Source of the DNA: Hofstenia miamia
Taxonomy: Eukaryota; Xenacoelomorpha; Acoela
Reading direction: 5' to 3'
NCBI GenBank assembly: GCA_004352715.1
Contig: SCFE01000021.1
Coordinates: 1,595,295-1,659,294 of the forward strand
DNA length: 64,000 bases
Position 1 is the stretch's first letter, and the number at the start of each line of letters is the position of its first letter. Shown here one piece after another: positions 13,701 to 25,180 of the stretch. Under the pieces are notes generated by a model that saw only the letters and a program-made list of their open reading frames with translations, was not told the DNA's origin and did not search any database. Position numbers and translations under genes: made by a program.

Positions 13701-14500
13701 TTGTTCAAAATTCGTTGATGCATGTTATCAGCAGTCTTTGTAATGATGATATCTGTTTAGAATTTCCATATCAATATAATTTGAAAACATTTGGAAAGTA
13801 AATAAACCCACAATAAGGATTTAGGTAGGATGGGAAATGGGTTGGTGTAAAATTAGACAGATCGTGTCACGGGTCATTTATAATCAATTGGGGCAGAAGA
13901 ACACTATCAGATTTGAGAACCAATATAAAAAGTTAAGCACTTGAATCTTTGCAATTCTTAAGGATTTCACTAATTTTTGTATTTTTTAGATTTCGTATTA
14001 TTGTTTTTGATGCTTTTTTATGTTAACATTTTGTGTATTATGCCAATAATCGTTCTTTGATCAGGTCAGTGTTAAAAGGGTCTGAACGCAGGTCATTGTT
14101 GGACGGCCCGGGTCGAGTGGCGAGTCAAAAAAAGTCACTCGTTTCGCAATCTGGTTTTAGGACAAGCAATGCTTTATTCTAAAGCAAGATCTACATGCCC
14201 TTTTGAAACAATACAGACTCATCAGTTTCAAAATATCTATTGGTGATATGTACGTTAGACTAAGCCTGAAGGAAATTGCAGATAATTTCATTCTTACGAT
14301 ACTTATGGCCAAATTTTCGACATTCAATCTTTTTCTCCCAAATGGAGTTGTTTCCCTAATATTTCTATAAAAAACATATTTTAAATTCTTTGCAGTTGTA
14401 CACACATGTAAAAGGTTTTGCTTCCAGAAATTTTCAAACAAAAATGTATTTTATGTAAAATTCTTTTGCTCGTCAGCTGGTCAAATATATATACTTAGAC

Positions 14501-15373
14501 ATTTCAACATTTTTAACATTTACTTCAACTAATGAACATTTATTTTCCAACTTGTCATAAATACAAGAATACTGAAAAAACATGTTAAAGGTTATAAAAT
14601 GAGCTTCTAGAAAGACTTCTTCTAAACTTAAGCGTTTAGTAAAAAATTCACTCAATAAATATTTGTATACTATAGCGTTATATTCAATATTCTATAGTAA
14701 TTTTCCCATGTGGCAACGGGTCAGTAAAACGTCAGACAAGCATGTAATAGAAATGGTTTTTATTCAAATTCTTCCACTACATTAGCTCACCGACCCGATG
14801 TGCTGCTAAATTTTTCAATTATCGTTACCGTTATTTAACAGTCTTTTTGTTTGTACACATTTACGTAAATCAACATAAATTCTTGGCTTAGCTTTACATT
14901 GATAAGAGAGCTTGCGGTGTTTGCATTAGAAATCTANATTTCAACATTTTTAACATTTACTTCAACTAATGAACATTTATTTTCCAACTTGTCATAAATA
15001 CAAGAATACTGAAAAAACATGTTAAAGGTTATAAAATGAGCTTCTAGAAAGACTTCTTCTAAACTTAAGCGTTTAGTAAAAAATTCACTCAATAAATATT
15101 TGTATACTATAGCGTTATATTCAATATTCTATAGTAATTTTCCCATGTGGCAACGGGTCAGTAAAACGTCAGACAAGCATGTAATAGAAATGGTTTTTAT
15201 TCAAATTCTTCCACTACATTAGCTCACCGACCCGATGTGCTGCTAAATTTTTCAATTATCGTTACCGTTATTTAACAGTCTTTTTGTTTGTACACATTTA
15301 CGTAAATCAACATAAATTCTTGGCTTAGCTTTACATTGATAAGAGAGCTTGCGGTGTTTGCATTAGAAATCTA
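14501..15373. repeat. 436-bp sequence written twice around a single N at 14937 (assembly join)
   Basis: Positions 14501-14936 and 14938-15373 are the same 436 bp, from ATTTCAACATTTTTAAC to GCATTAGAAATCTA, separated by one N. Equal length, no visible difference and the N at the exact junction point to two overlapping contigs laid end to end. It should be counted once. Confidence 0.9.
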
Positions 15374-16081
15374 TTTAAGGAGTCTACTGTATATCACACT
15401 GCACAAGATGGTATTGTTTTTCATATTTCAGTTCACAAAGCGTCACATGTACAACATGATCAATGTAAGAGCGATTTTCTATGCATACATTTAAATGCAA
15501 TGTTGCGTTTAGATTAATATTTTAACAAATACAGTCGAGTGCTTTTAATGGGACTATCCTTTCAAAACATACAGTTAAATGAACTACATGGCGCCTTCCT
15601 TTTATTTTGTTCTACTGTTTTGCAGGATTTTTATCTGCAGCTGTGCGTTTTTCCGTGATGCAATTTTAGCCAGCTTCAAGAAGTTTTAGTTTTAAAACAT
15701 TTTAGCAATGATTCTATTTGAAAAACGTTGGCAACAATAAAAGGATTCGAATGAGCCTAAATTTAATTTGAAAGAATGCAAATGCTATATCTTTTTAAAA
15801 CGTACTGTTTAGGCAAGCGGAGCATGGAATCTCGGATTTGGTACTAGCAGAAGTTATCTCTCACTTTAACAGACTCACTGATCCTCTTTTGCCGTTTTGC
15901 AATGATAAGAAAAAGAAACACACATCGAATTCGGTTGTTAAGTTTCTCGTCGATGTCTTTTCTTCGCACACAACTTCACAATTAGTTTACACTAACGACA
16001 CAAAGGTATCACTTCCTTCCTTTTGCTTATTTTTAATTCCAAGTGCAACAATAGGCATTTTCGTACGATAGTTTTTCTTAT
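15374..16081. other. No gene recognised
   Basis: Contains a 77-codon open frame (15838-16071, +) that crosses the piggyBac target site region only at its end and has no recognisable motif. I treat it as chance. Confidence 0.45.
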
Positions 16082-16085
16082 TTAA

Positions 16086-17768
16086 CCCTATATTGCATGA
16101 ATTTTCAATTTTTGGTAAAAAAAATTTTACTAGTAAAATATAGGTTTTTTGCTCTAAGGCAACAATGTGCAATAAGAGAAAAATATTGGCTGATATAATT
16201 GAACTTACAGTTAAGCAAATTTAGCAAAAAGTTTAATATTTGAACAACTTTATGTAAATTCTACTATGTGCTTCCACAAATGAAAACCTGAATCATACAT
16301 AAAATTTATTCATTTAACATTTTGAAGCAATTGGAATTTGCTGTAAAACACAAATTGCACTTGCCACAGAAAACTTTTGGTGTGCCTTGCAACCTGGCAG
16401 TTTGCATCGGCCTTTTTTCTCCTTTATGTCAGGCCAATGTCCAATGTTGTTCGTTCGTAATTGGCTTAGGTAGAATTGGTTCTGCAGGCCCTTTTTTTCT
16501 TTTGATTTCAATTTATCATCAATGATTTCATCAAGAGATGGTCTTCGTTTTTTGTTAGCCCCCGAAGTTTTCCCTTCTTCATCAAATATTTGCTTATATA
16601 CATTTTAAAATCTTTCGAATTCCATCTATTTATTATTTTCTGGGGTTTGCAGAAGCATAATTGCAAAGTAAATTGACTATTGTTGTACACTTCACTGCCT
16701 TCAATTCCACACCATCCTTCATTGTTGTTTTTACGGAGTTTTTGACTCCAATATAGCCTTGCTCTTGGCATTTTAATTATACTCAATGAACTGTTCAAGC
16801 TCATTTCTCTCAAGTTTTAAGGACTTAGATGGGTCAGTTTGAATCGCATATTTATTCGACTCTTTCATAAGCTTGATCTATAACTTTCCTGAAGTAGTAG
16901 ACAGGCTTCTTTACTTCTGTACAATCAGGTTGAATTGATCCAATAAACTGAGGTTCAACTATTGTTTCTTCGTCCAAATTGGTTTTCCAAGTGAAATTTC
17001 TTTGATTTTGTTGAGTCTCCATCTTGACAGAGTCATCATCAGCATCTTCAGTTTCTTCACAATCTGGTTCTATAGGTTCTATAGATGTAGTAGATTCATC
17101 GTCACTTTCAGACGATAAGCATTCGTATTCAGAACTGTCATCTGGAATATTTAGAGGCTTGCATTTTCCATAGAATAGATTAGGACCCATATCTAAAGAA
17201 AATAAATAAATAAATAAAATCATCCATCTAAACCAATATCTATTAATGTAAAAAACAAGTTGCATTGAAACAGATTAGTTCTAAAGGGGTATTATCAATA
17301 TATTATGGCATAAAGTGCAATTTTAGGTACATAAAAACGGGTAGAATGCAAGTTCACTATTAGACACTAATCATAGCTTTATGGCACAATGTTGCCCTGA
17401 GGCAACAAACACTTGGTTGGTATTATCAAAATAGCTATGATGCATACAATATTTTTTTCACTAAAATATTCCTAAAACATCTATAAACAAAGAAAAAAAT
17501 ATATATCAACATATCTTAAAGAAATATGTGAAAAAAGGTCTTGCAAAACACTCCAATTAAGAAAAATCAACACCCCGCATAAGTCAGTCCATTTGCTGTA
17601 ATGTGTCAGGAAGTAATGAAAAAACCAAATGAATCTTTGTTCTACTGGGAACAGAGGAGATTATTTCATCATTTAGCACTGAGGTAATTGTTGCTAAAAT
17701 GCTACATTGTGCACTTTTAGACAACATTTCTAGATTTTTGCCTTAAGCCAACATTATACAATATAGGG
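16086..17768 (-). mobile_element. piggyBac-family element, internally deleted, with TTAA target duplication
   Basis: TTAA flanks both ends (16082-16085 and 17769-17772). The ends are inverted: CCCTATATTGCATGAAT on the left, and the reverse complement of ATTATACAATATAGGG on the right. Copies of the word GGCAACA(T) recur near both ends (16160, 17386), as subterminal repeats do in this superfamily. The interior codes on the minus strand for both ends of a piggyBac transposase but not its middle. Confidence 0.85.
16320..17265 (-). pseudogene. piggyBac transposase relic (PGBD-like), catalytic core deleted
   Basis: The N-terminal part (17265 to 16852) has the usual acidic region (SSESDDESTTSIEP) and ends in KPVYYFRKVIDQAYERVE, the conserved '.P..YF...D' block of PGBD proteins, then a stop. 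The next piece holds MPRARLYWSQKLR, which jumps to the C-terminal-like VKCTTIVNLLCNYASANPRK, so the catalytic Asp region is missing. The last piece, near 16480-16320, has HWPDIKEKKGRCK and CGKCNLCF, the cysteine-rich C-terminal finger. Several frameshifts and stops are present. It is non-functional, a non-autonomous copy at best. Confidence 0.75.
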
Positions 17769-17772
17769 TTAA

Positions 17773-19562
17773 GTAGATTTCGCATACAATTTCAGAATAA
17801 TATCATTTTTAAATTCCAACTTTGTTTTATTTTGTGTATTGTGTTTTCTTTTTTGTGCTTTCAGTAATCTACAGCGCTTTTAGATTTCATATGTTAACAA
17901 GCATCAAGCACACGTAAAAAACCTAGCTTAGAATTAATTTTAAAGTTGAGATCAAAACCTACTGTAATTACAGTCTGGCCATTTTTTAGAAGAATTAAAA
18001 ATTTATTCCACATGCATAAATATATACAAGCAAAATTATGGCAAATTTATTTCTTCAAAGAAACTCTGATGGTAGTAAGGTAAGATTATACAGAAATGAG
18101 AGAACTTTGTGATATTTTTTCATTGATAACTTGGAAAGGAATTTACACTAAATTTCTGTTTGTACTACCAGTTACTGCCTCATTTTTCTCACAGTAACAC
18201 GAGTCAACTGTGTTACTTGTACGCGGTTTATTCTTGTAATAGATGCTGGTTTATTAATTATTATTGCGGTTAATATTTCAGGAGTTGATCTCATTAATGT
18301 AATGCAGGTGTTCAAATCGAATTAAGCGGATTGAACATAGATTGTAATTTCCGAAAATAGTGAGCACATTTCAGCTGCATAGTTCATCAAACACTGAATC
18401 GATTAACAGATATATTTAATCGGTTAAAAGATATATTTTATCGCTGTATATGTTCACACTATTATTATCCTCAAAGTGCTATTATTGCAGTGTTATGAAA
18501 CATTGAGGATCTTCTAATTTTTTATTTTTCTTCAATTTAGCACAATCTTACCCGACTGCAAAGTCGTTCTCTTAGCATTCAGTAAGATAGTCCTGCCAAG
18601 TTCCGCTGCTTGGTAATGAATAGAATATTATGAGGGGTGCTGTTGGAGTACCTCTCAGTTTTAAACTTGAAAAAGAGCCGACCGAGATAGGAGTTAATTC
18701 CGTTGAAGTATTGAAGTTTGAGGCTTCAAGGCTTTCTAAATATACACCTAGAAGGAAATTTGAAGTTTCTTTATGATTATTGTGAAAAATTATTTCAACA
18801 AGTAGAAAGTTGTTGAATGACTCTCGAAGAAAAAGCCAAGTTGCCACTTTCAAGCATCAAAAACGTTTAAAAAATATATAATTCGTGAAATATAGTTTAC
18901 TTTTAATACTGAATTTGCCTTTTATAAAAAATGGTTTGATTTTTTAATAATTATATTCGAAATCTATATGTTTTATCGGCCCAAATTTCTTTAGAAAAAG
19001 CAACTGACATGGCGGTGTATATTTAAAAGACCCTTGAGGCCTGTACCAGCCTCGGCCAATTTTAAGTCCTGTTCAGTTGCATTATCATTAAGAGGACCAT
19101 AACAGTTGTTTTTGCAAACTTTTTTTATTTTAGTCTAATTCGCATGAAATTTGCGCCACATATGTAAAATAAGAAAGGAATATTTTATTGATGAACGTTT
19201 TCCTATTTTCTTTGTCGTATTCTTTGTAGGGTTGATTTTTTGCATTTTTCAAAAGCAGAACATGGCATATTGAACAGAAAGGCATATCTAAAACTTCTCT
19301 AAGCAGGTTTTTTTACAATTCTCCTCGAAAATAATGTATCTGAAAATAATAATAGCAGCTATTTTTTCTTTTTTCTGCCAATTATGTTTAAGCCAATTTA
19401 AAAATTAAAAAAACGTTTTGACAAGTTTTAGATGGTTAATATTACTTGCGAAGACTCTCTTTGTTTTCTCTAGGATAAAAAATTAAAGTTGCATTGGCAT
19501 TTTTATTTAAAAAACTGATTGTTAAGGAAATATAAAGAAATACATTTTTTTATATACATATA
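17773..19562. other. No recognised gene; haplotype copy 1
   Basis: AT-rich. The only frame of note is the 93-codon minus-strand frame at 18572-18853, listed separately. Confidence 0.5.
18572..18853 (-). CDS. Unrecognised 93-codon open frame (copy in haplotype 1)
   Basis: The frame reads MKVATWLFLRESFNNFLLVE at its start (TTG rather than ATG at the first position) and ends SSGTWQDYLTEC then TAA. It is identical at 21755-22036 in the second haplotype copy, which only shows little allelic divergence here. No domain, signal peptide or splice structure was recognised. It could be an exon or a transposon remnant, but chance is the simplest reading. Confidence 0.2.
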   Translation of the reverse strand: MKVATWLFLRESFNNFLLVEIIFHNNHKETSNFLLGVYLESLEASNFNTSTELTPISVGSFSSLKLRGTPTAPLIIFYSLPSSGTWQDYLTEC

Positions 19563-19839
19563 CAGGCGCGGCTTTAAGATTTTTAAAACAGGGGGCACCA
19601 TCCAATTTTTTTTCAAGAAACTTAAACTAAAATGGAAATTTAAGCAAAAGTAACTCCAAGAGAAAACTTCCTTGTAAAATATAACCTCTAAATGTCCAAA
19701 TTAATGCATTGCTCACCTTAAATTGTCGGATGAAACTTGCAAACATCAACATAAAAAATATTTGAGAAAGACACTTTTACAAAAAACTAAGAATCCCCAA
19801 AAAGGGGGGCACGTGCCTCCCGCCCTAAAGCCGCGCCTG
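19563..19839. mobile_element. hAT-type MITE, 277 bp (haplotype copy 1)
   Basis: Inverted ends CAGGCGCGGCTTTA and TAAAGCCGCGCCTG, flanked by a perfect 8-bp duplication TACATATA (19555-19562 and 19840-19847). There is no coding capacity. The 8-bp duplication and CA..TG ends identify a hAT-type non-autonomous element. Confidence 0.9.
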
Positions 19840-20861
19840 TACATATAATTATTTTATCTCTACCAAAATGCTACTAGTTTTGTATTTAGAAGGTTATCAC
19901 AAAAATCAAGCAAGTAATGNTTCGTATTCAACGATAAGCATTCGTATTCAGAACTGTCATCTGGAATATTTAGAGGCTTGCATTTTCCATAGAATAGATT
20001 AGGACCCATATCTAAAGAAAATAAATAAATAAATAAAATCATCCATCTAAACCAATATCTATTAATGTAAAAAACAAGTTGCATTGAAACAGATTAGTTC
20101 TAAAGGGGTATTATCAATATATTATGGCATAAAGTGCAATTTTAGGTACATAAAAACGGGTAGAATGCAAGTTCACTATTAGACACTAATCATAGCTTTA
20201 TGGCACAATGTTGCCCTGAGGCAACAAACACTTGGTTGGTATTATCAAAATAGCTATGATGCATACAATATTTTTTTCACTAAAATATTCCTAAAACATC
20301 TATAAACAAAGAAAAAAATATATATCAACATATCTTAAAGAAATATGTGAAAAAAGGTCTTGCAAAACACTCCAATTAAGAAAAATCAACACCCCGCATA
20401 AGGCAGTCCATTTGCTGTAATGTGTCAGGAAGTAATGAAAAAACCAAATGAATCTTTGTTCTACTGGGAACAGAGGAGATTATTTCATCATTTAGAACTG
20501 AGGTAATTGTTGCTAAAATGCTACATTGTGCACTTTTAGACAACATTTCTAGATTTTTGCCTTAAGCCAACATTATGCAATATAGGGTTAAGTAGATTTC
20601 GCATACAATTTCAGAATAATATCATTTTTAAATTCCAACTTTGTTTTATTTTGTGTATTGTGTTTTCTTTTTTGTGCTTTCAGTAATCTAAAGCGCTTTT
20701 AGATTTCATATTTTAACAAGCATCAAGCACACGTAAAAAACCTAGCTTAGAATTAATTTTAAAGTTGAGATCAAAACCTACTGTAATTACAGTCTGGCCA
20801 TTTTTTAGAAGAAATTTATTCCACATGCATAAATATATACAAGCAAAATTATGGCAAATTT

Positions 20862-21235
20862 ATGGATTACCATTATGAAGATATTTTTAAGCCAAAATGG
20901 CAATAATTTTTTTTCTATCATATCATCCTGTTAGCCAAAATATGGTACATAATGGTAAGACACCAACCATAGTCGGCACTTCTGAATATACTTATTGAAA
21001 CATTTTGCTTTTTAGATTATTGTAAAAATTGCATTCAAATACGATGAGGCCATTCATAATATAGAATAGTATTTGGACACATTCAAATCGATTATTTGAA
21101 GAACACTAAAACGACAATATATATTTATAGTGTTACACTAGCAGAAATACATGTCTCTGTTTCTAATCTGATGTGCAACATTTCTAAATTCTTTAATTTG
21201 TTTGCGAAAAGATTGAAATGAACATTTTACTTTTT
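20862..21235. other. About 370 bp present in only one of the two haplotype copies
   Basis: Copy 1 reads straight from 'atggcaaattta' into 'tttcttcaaagaaact' near 18046. Copy 2 has about 370 bp between the same words. No clear inverted ends are visible, so it may be an insertion in one allele or a deletion in the other. Confidence 0.6.
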
Positions 21236-21754
21236 CTTCAAAGAAACTCTAATGGTAGTAAGGTAAGATTATACAGAAATGAGAGAACTTTGTGATATTT
21301 TTTCATTGATAACTTGGAAAGGAATTTACACTAAATTTCTGTTTGTACTACCAGTTACTGCCTCATTATTCTCAAAGTAACACAAGTCAACTGTGTTACT
21401 TGTACGCGGTTTATTCTTGTAATAGATGCTGGTTTATTAAATATTATTGCGGTTAATATTTCAGGAGTTGATCTCATTAATGTAATGCAGGTGTTCAAAT
21501 CGAATTAAGCGGATTGAACATAGATTGTAATTTCCGAAAATAGTGAGCACATTTCAGCTGATAGAGAGCAGAATTGTTAAGCATAGTTCATCAAACACTG
21601 AATCGATTAACAGATATATTTTATCGCTGTATATGTTCACACTATTATTATCCTCAAAGTGCTATTATTGCAGTGTTATGAAACATTGAGGATCTTCTAA
21701 TTTTTTATTTTTCTTCAATTTAGCACAATCTTACCCGACTGCAAAGTCGTTCTC

Positions 21755-22036
21755 TTAGCATTCAGTAAGATAGTCCTGCCAAGTTCCGCTGCTTGGTAAT
21801 GAATAGAATATTATGAGGGGTGCTGTTGGAGTACCTCTCAGTTTTAAACTTGAAAAAGAGCCGACCGAGATAGGAGTTAATTCCGTTGAAGTATTGAAGT
21901 TTGAGGCTTCAAGGCTTTCTAAATATACACCTAGAAGGAAATTTGAAGTTTCTTTATGATTATTGTGAAAAATTATTTCAACAAGTAGAAAGTTGTTGAA
22001 TGACTCTCGAAGAAAAAGCCAAGTTGCCACTTTCAA
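21755..22036 (-). CDS. Unrecognised 93-codon open frame (allelic copy of 18572-18853)
   Basis: Same frame and same sequence as at 18572-18853. It counts as the same locus if the two copies are haplotypes. Confidence 0.2.
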   Translation of the reverse strand: MKVATWLFLRESFNNFLLVEIIFHNNHKETSNFLLGVYLESLEASNFNTSTELTPISVGSFSSLKLRGTPTAPLIIFYSLPSSGTWQDYLTEC

Positions 22037-22745
22037 GCATCAAAAACGTTTAAAAAATATATAATTCGTGAAATATAGTTTACTTTTAATACTGAATTTG
22101 CCTTTTATAAAAAATGGTTTGATTTTTTAATAATTATATTCGAAATCTATATGTTTTATCGGCCCAAATTTCTTTAGAAAAAGCAACTGACATGGCGGTG
22201 TATATTTAAAAGACCCTTGAGGCCTGTACCAGCCTCGGCCAATTTTAAGTCCTGTTCAGTTGCATTATCATTAAGAGGACCATAACAGTTGTTTTTGCAA
22301 ACTTTTTTTATTTTAGTCTAATTCGCATGAAATTTGCGCCACATATGTAAAATAAGAAAGGAATATTTTATTGATGAACGTTTTCCTATTTTCTTTGTCG
22401 TATTCTTTGTAGGGTTGATTTTTTGCATTTTTCAAAAGCAGAACATGGCATATTGAACAGAAAGGCATATCTAAAACTTCTCTAAGCAGGTTTTTTTACA
22501 ATTCTCCTCGAAAATAATGTATCTGAAAATAATAATAGCAGCTATTTTTTCTTTTTTCTGCCAATTATGTTTAAGCCAATTTAAAAATTAAAAAAACGTT
22601 TTGACAAGTTTTAGATGGTTAATATTACTTGCGAAGACTCTCTTTGTTTTCTCTAGGATAAAAAATTAAAGTTGCATTGGCATTTTTATTTAAAAAACTG
22701 ATTGTTAAGGAAATATAAAGAAATACATTTTTTTATATACATATA

Positions 22746-23022
22746 CAGGCGCGGCTTTAAGATTTTTAAAACAGGGGGCACCATCCAATTTTTTTTCAAG
22801 AAACTTAAACTAAAATGGAAATTTAAGCAAAAGTAACTCCAAGAGAAAACTTCCTTGTAAAATATAACCTCTAAATGTCCAAATTAATGCATTGCTCACC
22901 TTAAATTGTCGGATGAAACTTGCAAACATCAACATAAAAAATATTTGAGAAAGACACTTTTACAAAAAACTAAGAATCCCCAAAAAGGGGGGCACGTGCC
23001 TCCCGCCCTAAAGCCGCGCCTG
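22746..23022. mobile_element. hAT-type MITE, 277 bp (haplotype copy 2)
   Basis: Same element, ends and TACATATA flank as at 19563-19839. Same insertion site and same length, consistent with allelic copies and not with two insertions. Confidence 0.9.
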
Positions 23023-23246
23023 TACATATAATTATTTTATCTCTACCAAAATGCTACTAGTTTTGTATTTAGAAGGTTATCACAAAAATCAAGCAAGTAA
23101 TGCAAGAAAATATCCCGTCTCGCCCGTTTTCCATGAAATTTTCTGTTCCAGAATAATCTATTTTAATCATTACAAACCCTGCCTACGGCCTTTTTTACTC
23201 ACAATGTATTTTGAAGGTCATTATAAGTTTGAAGCGACAAATTTAA

Positions 23247-25176
23247 CCCTTATCAGGGCGTCTGAAATAACAAAGGTTGTCGAACTTTTGTCAAAATTTT
23301 GTTGACATTAGAGAGTGATAATATGAGCTTATCATGTACCCGGCCCGATCAGAATATTCACTACCCGAACATGACCCGAAACTTAGAATTTGATTCGCAA
23401 TACTCAAGTTTTGGATCATTTTCTGATAGGGTGAGCATGGCCATTCATCGGTATTACTTAACTGGTACTGGTCATGTAGCGGTTACTATTTGGAATCGAA
23501 ATAGGCATATCGGTGTCATGGACGGGACATAGTGCGAATAATGTATTCCTAAAATGGTTTTATCAGGCATTCTTTGTCATTTCATGTCAATATTGGCCCT
23601 TGTGAGAGAAAATAAGTATATTGCCCTCATTGTTAGCCACCTCCTCCACTCCCCATTGCAAAAAATAAGAGTTTTAATTGAGTTTTAGAACAGAACAGAC
23701 CTGGTTAAAAATTCATTTCATATACTTCTCTTGTCGTAAAGCCATTTTGGGAAGAATATAAAAAAGGTTATAGAAGACAATCCAACATTTGCTTCCGGTT
23801 TACATATATTGGTGAAAACTATTAGATTTGCGTGTACATAAAGAGAAATTTGGCATTTCCTGATCGATATTTTTTACTGAGTTTTTAAATATGCAAAAGA
23901 TTCGCGAAGTTAATTTCTAGTGTTATCCACTAAATAATCTATTACAATACGCCCTAACCCCATGCGCCATCTAACAGAAAAACGTCAGGTTAATTAAGGA
24001 TGCATAGCTCATTTAGGGCCATCCTAAACGCATTCCCCTCTGCAGCATTCGATTCAGAGATCAGGACTGTGACAATAACCCTTTTTTCTAAGTGGTGACA
24101 ACTTCTTGGCATCTCACGCCACTGATCTACCCATAGCAGTCTAACCACTGGGAGATTCTCTACTGTTCATTTCACTGAATCCATTCGCATGACTCAAAAT
24201 TAAGTTCGGTATTGTTCTTCTTTTTTAAAAAATGATGATATTATCTTTCAAACGAGGCGTGCTTTGTATCAAATATCTTGTTTTAACCAAACATTCATCA
24301 ACTGACGGCTCATCTCATCGTCACGAAAAGTTTACAAAACTTTTTGTTATCAAATGCAGATTAAACTATATTATAGTTTGAAATCTTCCATATAGATGTC
24401 ACTACGTTTCAATTATCAAATATGTTATTGCTGTTTCAAAATATTGAAAATATTTGCCTCAAAGCATCCAATTCTAATGCCGCGCCGTACATTAGTCATT
24501 TGCAATACAAGCGTCATGGACGGGACACATTAATTTAGTCACATTTTTGTGCAGTCAAGCGTGTCGCTAGTCTGATTCAGGGTTATGCAGCAGGTCTCTG
24601 TTATAGGCTTTGATGAATCCCCAAAAATGAAATTATTTCATCAAAACTCAGAGTTGCTGTGGAAAAAAACATCCATGGGGGCGCGGAAGGGACAACTTTG
24701 GCAAAATATCCATGTTGAATACACCAAAGTAGTAAGCGAGCCTATTCGATCGTGTACTAATATTAAGCTTGTGGTCTACTAGTCATGTCCCATATACCTT
24801 CAAGTATGATTTCATTTACGTTGCAGGACGTACATCCGGAGATGTGTTGTCCCGTCCATTACAAATTTGATAGTCTCCTTCGCTAAAGTTTTTTTGTCAA
24901 GTTTAACAAAGTTGACATCACTCGTGAAACTATGTGTTCTTCCAATCCTATAAAAGACAACAGGTCGCTATTATCAGGAATTTTAATTTTGCTGTCTCTG
25001 GTTGACTTTTCTGTGGAAATGACCAATGGTATGCACATTATTACAGGTCACATGGAGGATAATCTAATGAAATTGTAACTGCACACATTGTTTGTCTTCC
25101 AAGTAGATTATTATTGACAGTGTTCATCACTGTTGAAATACAAAAATATGCATTTTGACAGACGTCCTGATAAGAG
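23247..25176. mobile_element. piggyBac-type non-autonomous element with TTAA flanks, about 1.9 kb
   Basis: TTAA at 23243-23246 and 25177-25180. Left end CCCTTATCAGGGCGTCTG. The right end read inverted is CTCTTATCAGGACGTCTG, 16 of 18 identical. Inside, the word GTCATGGACGGGACA appears near both ends (23516, 24512) and in inverse near 24843, a subterminal-repeat pattern. I see no transposase. The open frames at 23299-23532 and 24585-24782 have no family resemblance. Confidence 0.7.
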
Positions 25177-25180
25177 TTAA

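Larger units (their letters stand above)
7491..14500. other. Long gene-poor stretch
   Basis: No convincing coding sequence. The short frames are AT-driven, lack family signatures and have no consistent splice context. A short acidic frame at about 9606-9703 (CNDSEEEYICDEDSSSNCYE) could be a remnant of a transposase N-terminus but is too short to assign. Microsatellites are listed separately. Confidence 0.55.
17113..23102. repeat. About 2.8-3.2 kb locus present twice, joined by a single N at 19920 (allelic contigs)
   Basis: From 'acgataagcattcgtattc' (about 17113) to 19919, and again from about 19930 to 23102, the sequence repeats with scattered single-base changes and several indels. Copy 2 has about 370 extra bp (about 20862-21235) and 20 extra bp near 21560. 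Copy 1 has an extra 'aatcggttaaaagatatatt' near 18417. The join is one N, and the flanking words continue correctly only when one copy is removed. This is the pattern of two haplotypes placed in tandem by scaffolding. Confidence 0.85.

Noticed and set aside
13547-13801. 84-codon frame with a hydrophobic segment
   Set aside because: No ATG at the start, no motif, and a T-rich composition that gives membrane-like residues by chance.
23299-23532. 77-codon open frame near the TTAA element
   Set aside because: It lies at the subterminal repeats of a non-autonomous element and has no recognisable domain.
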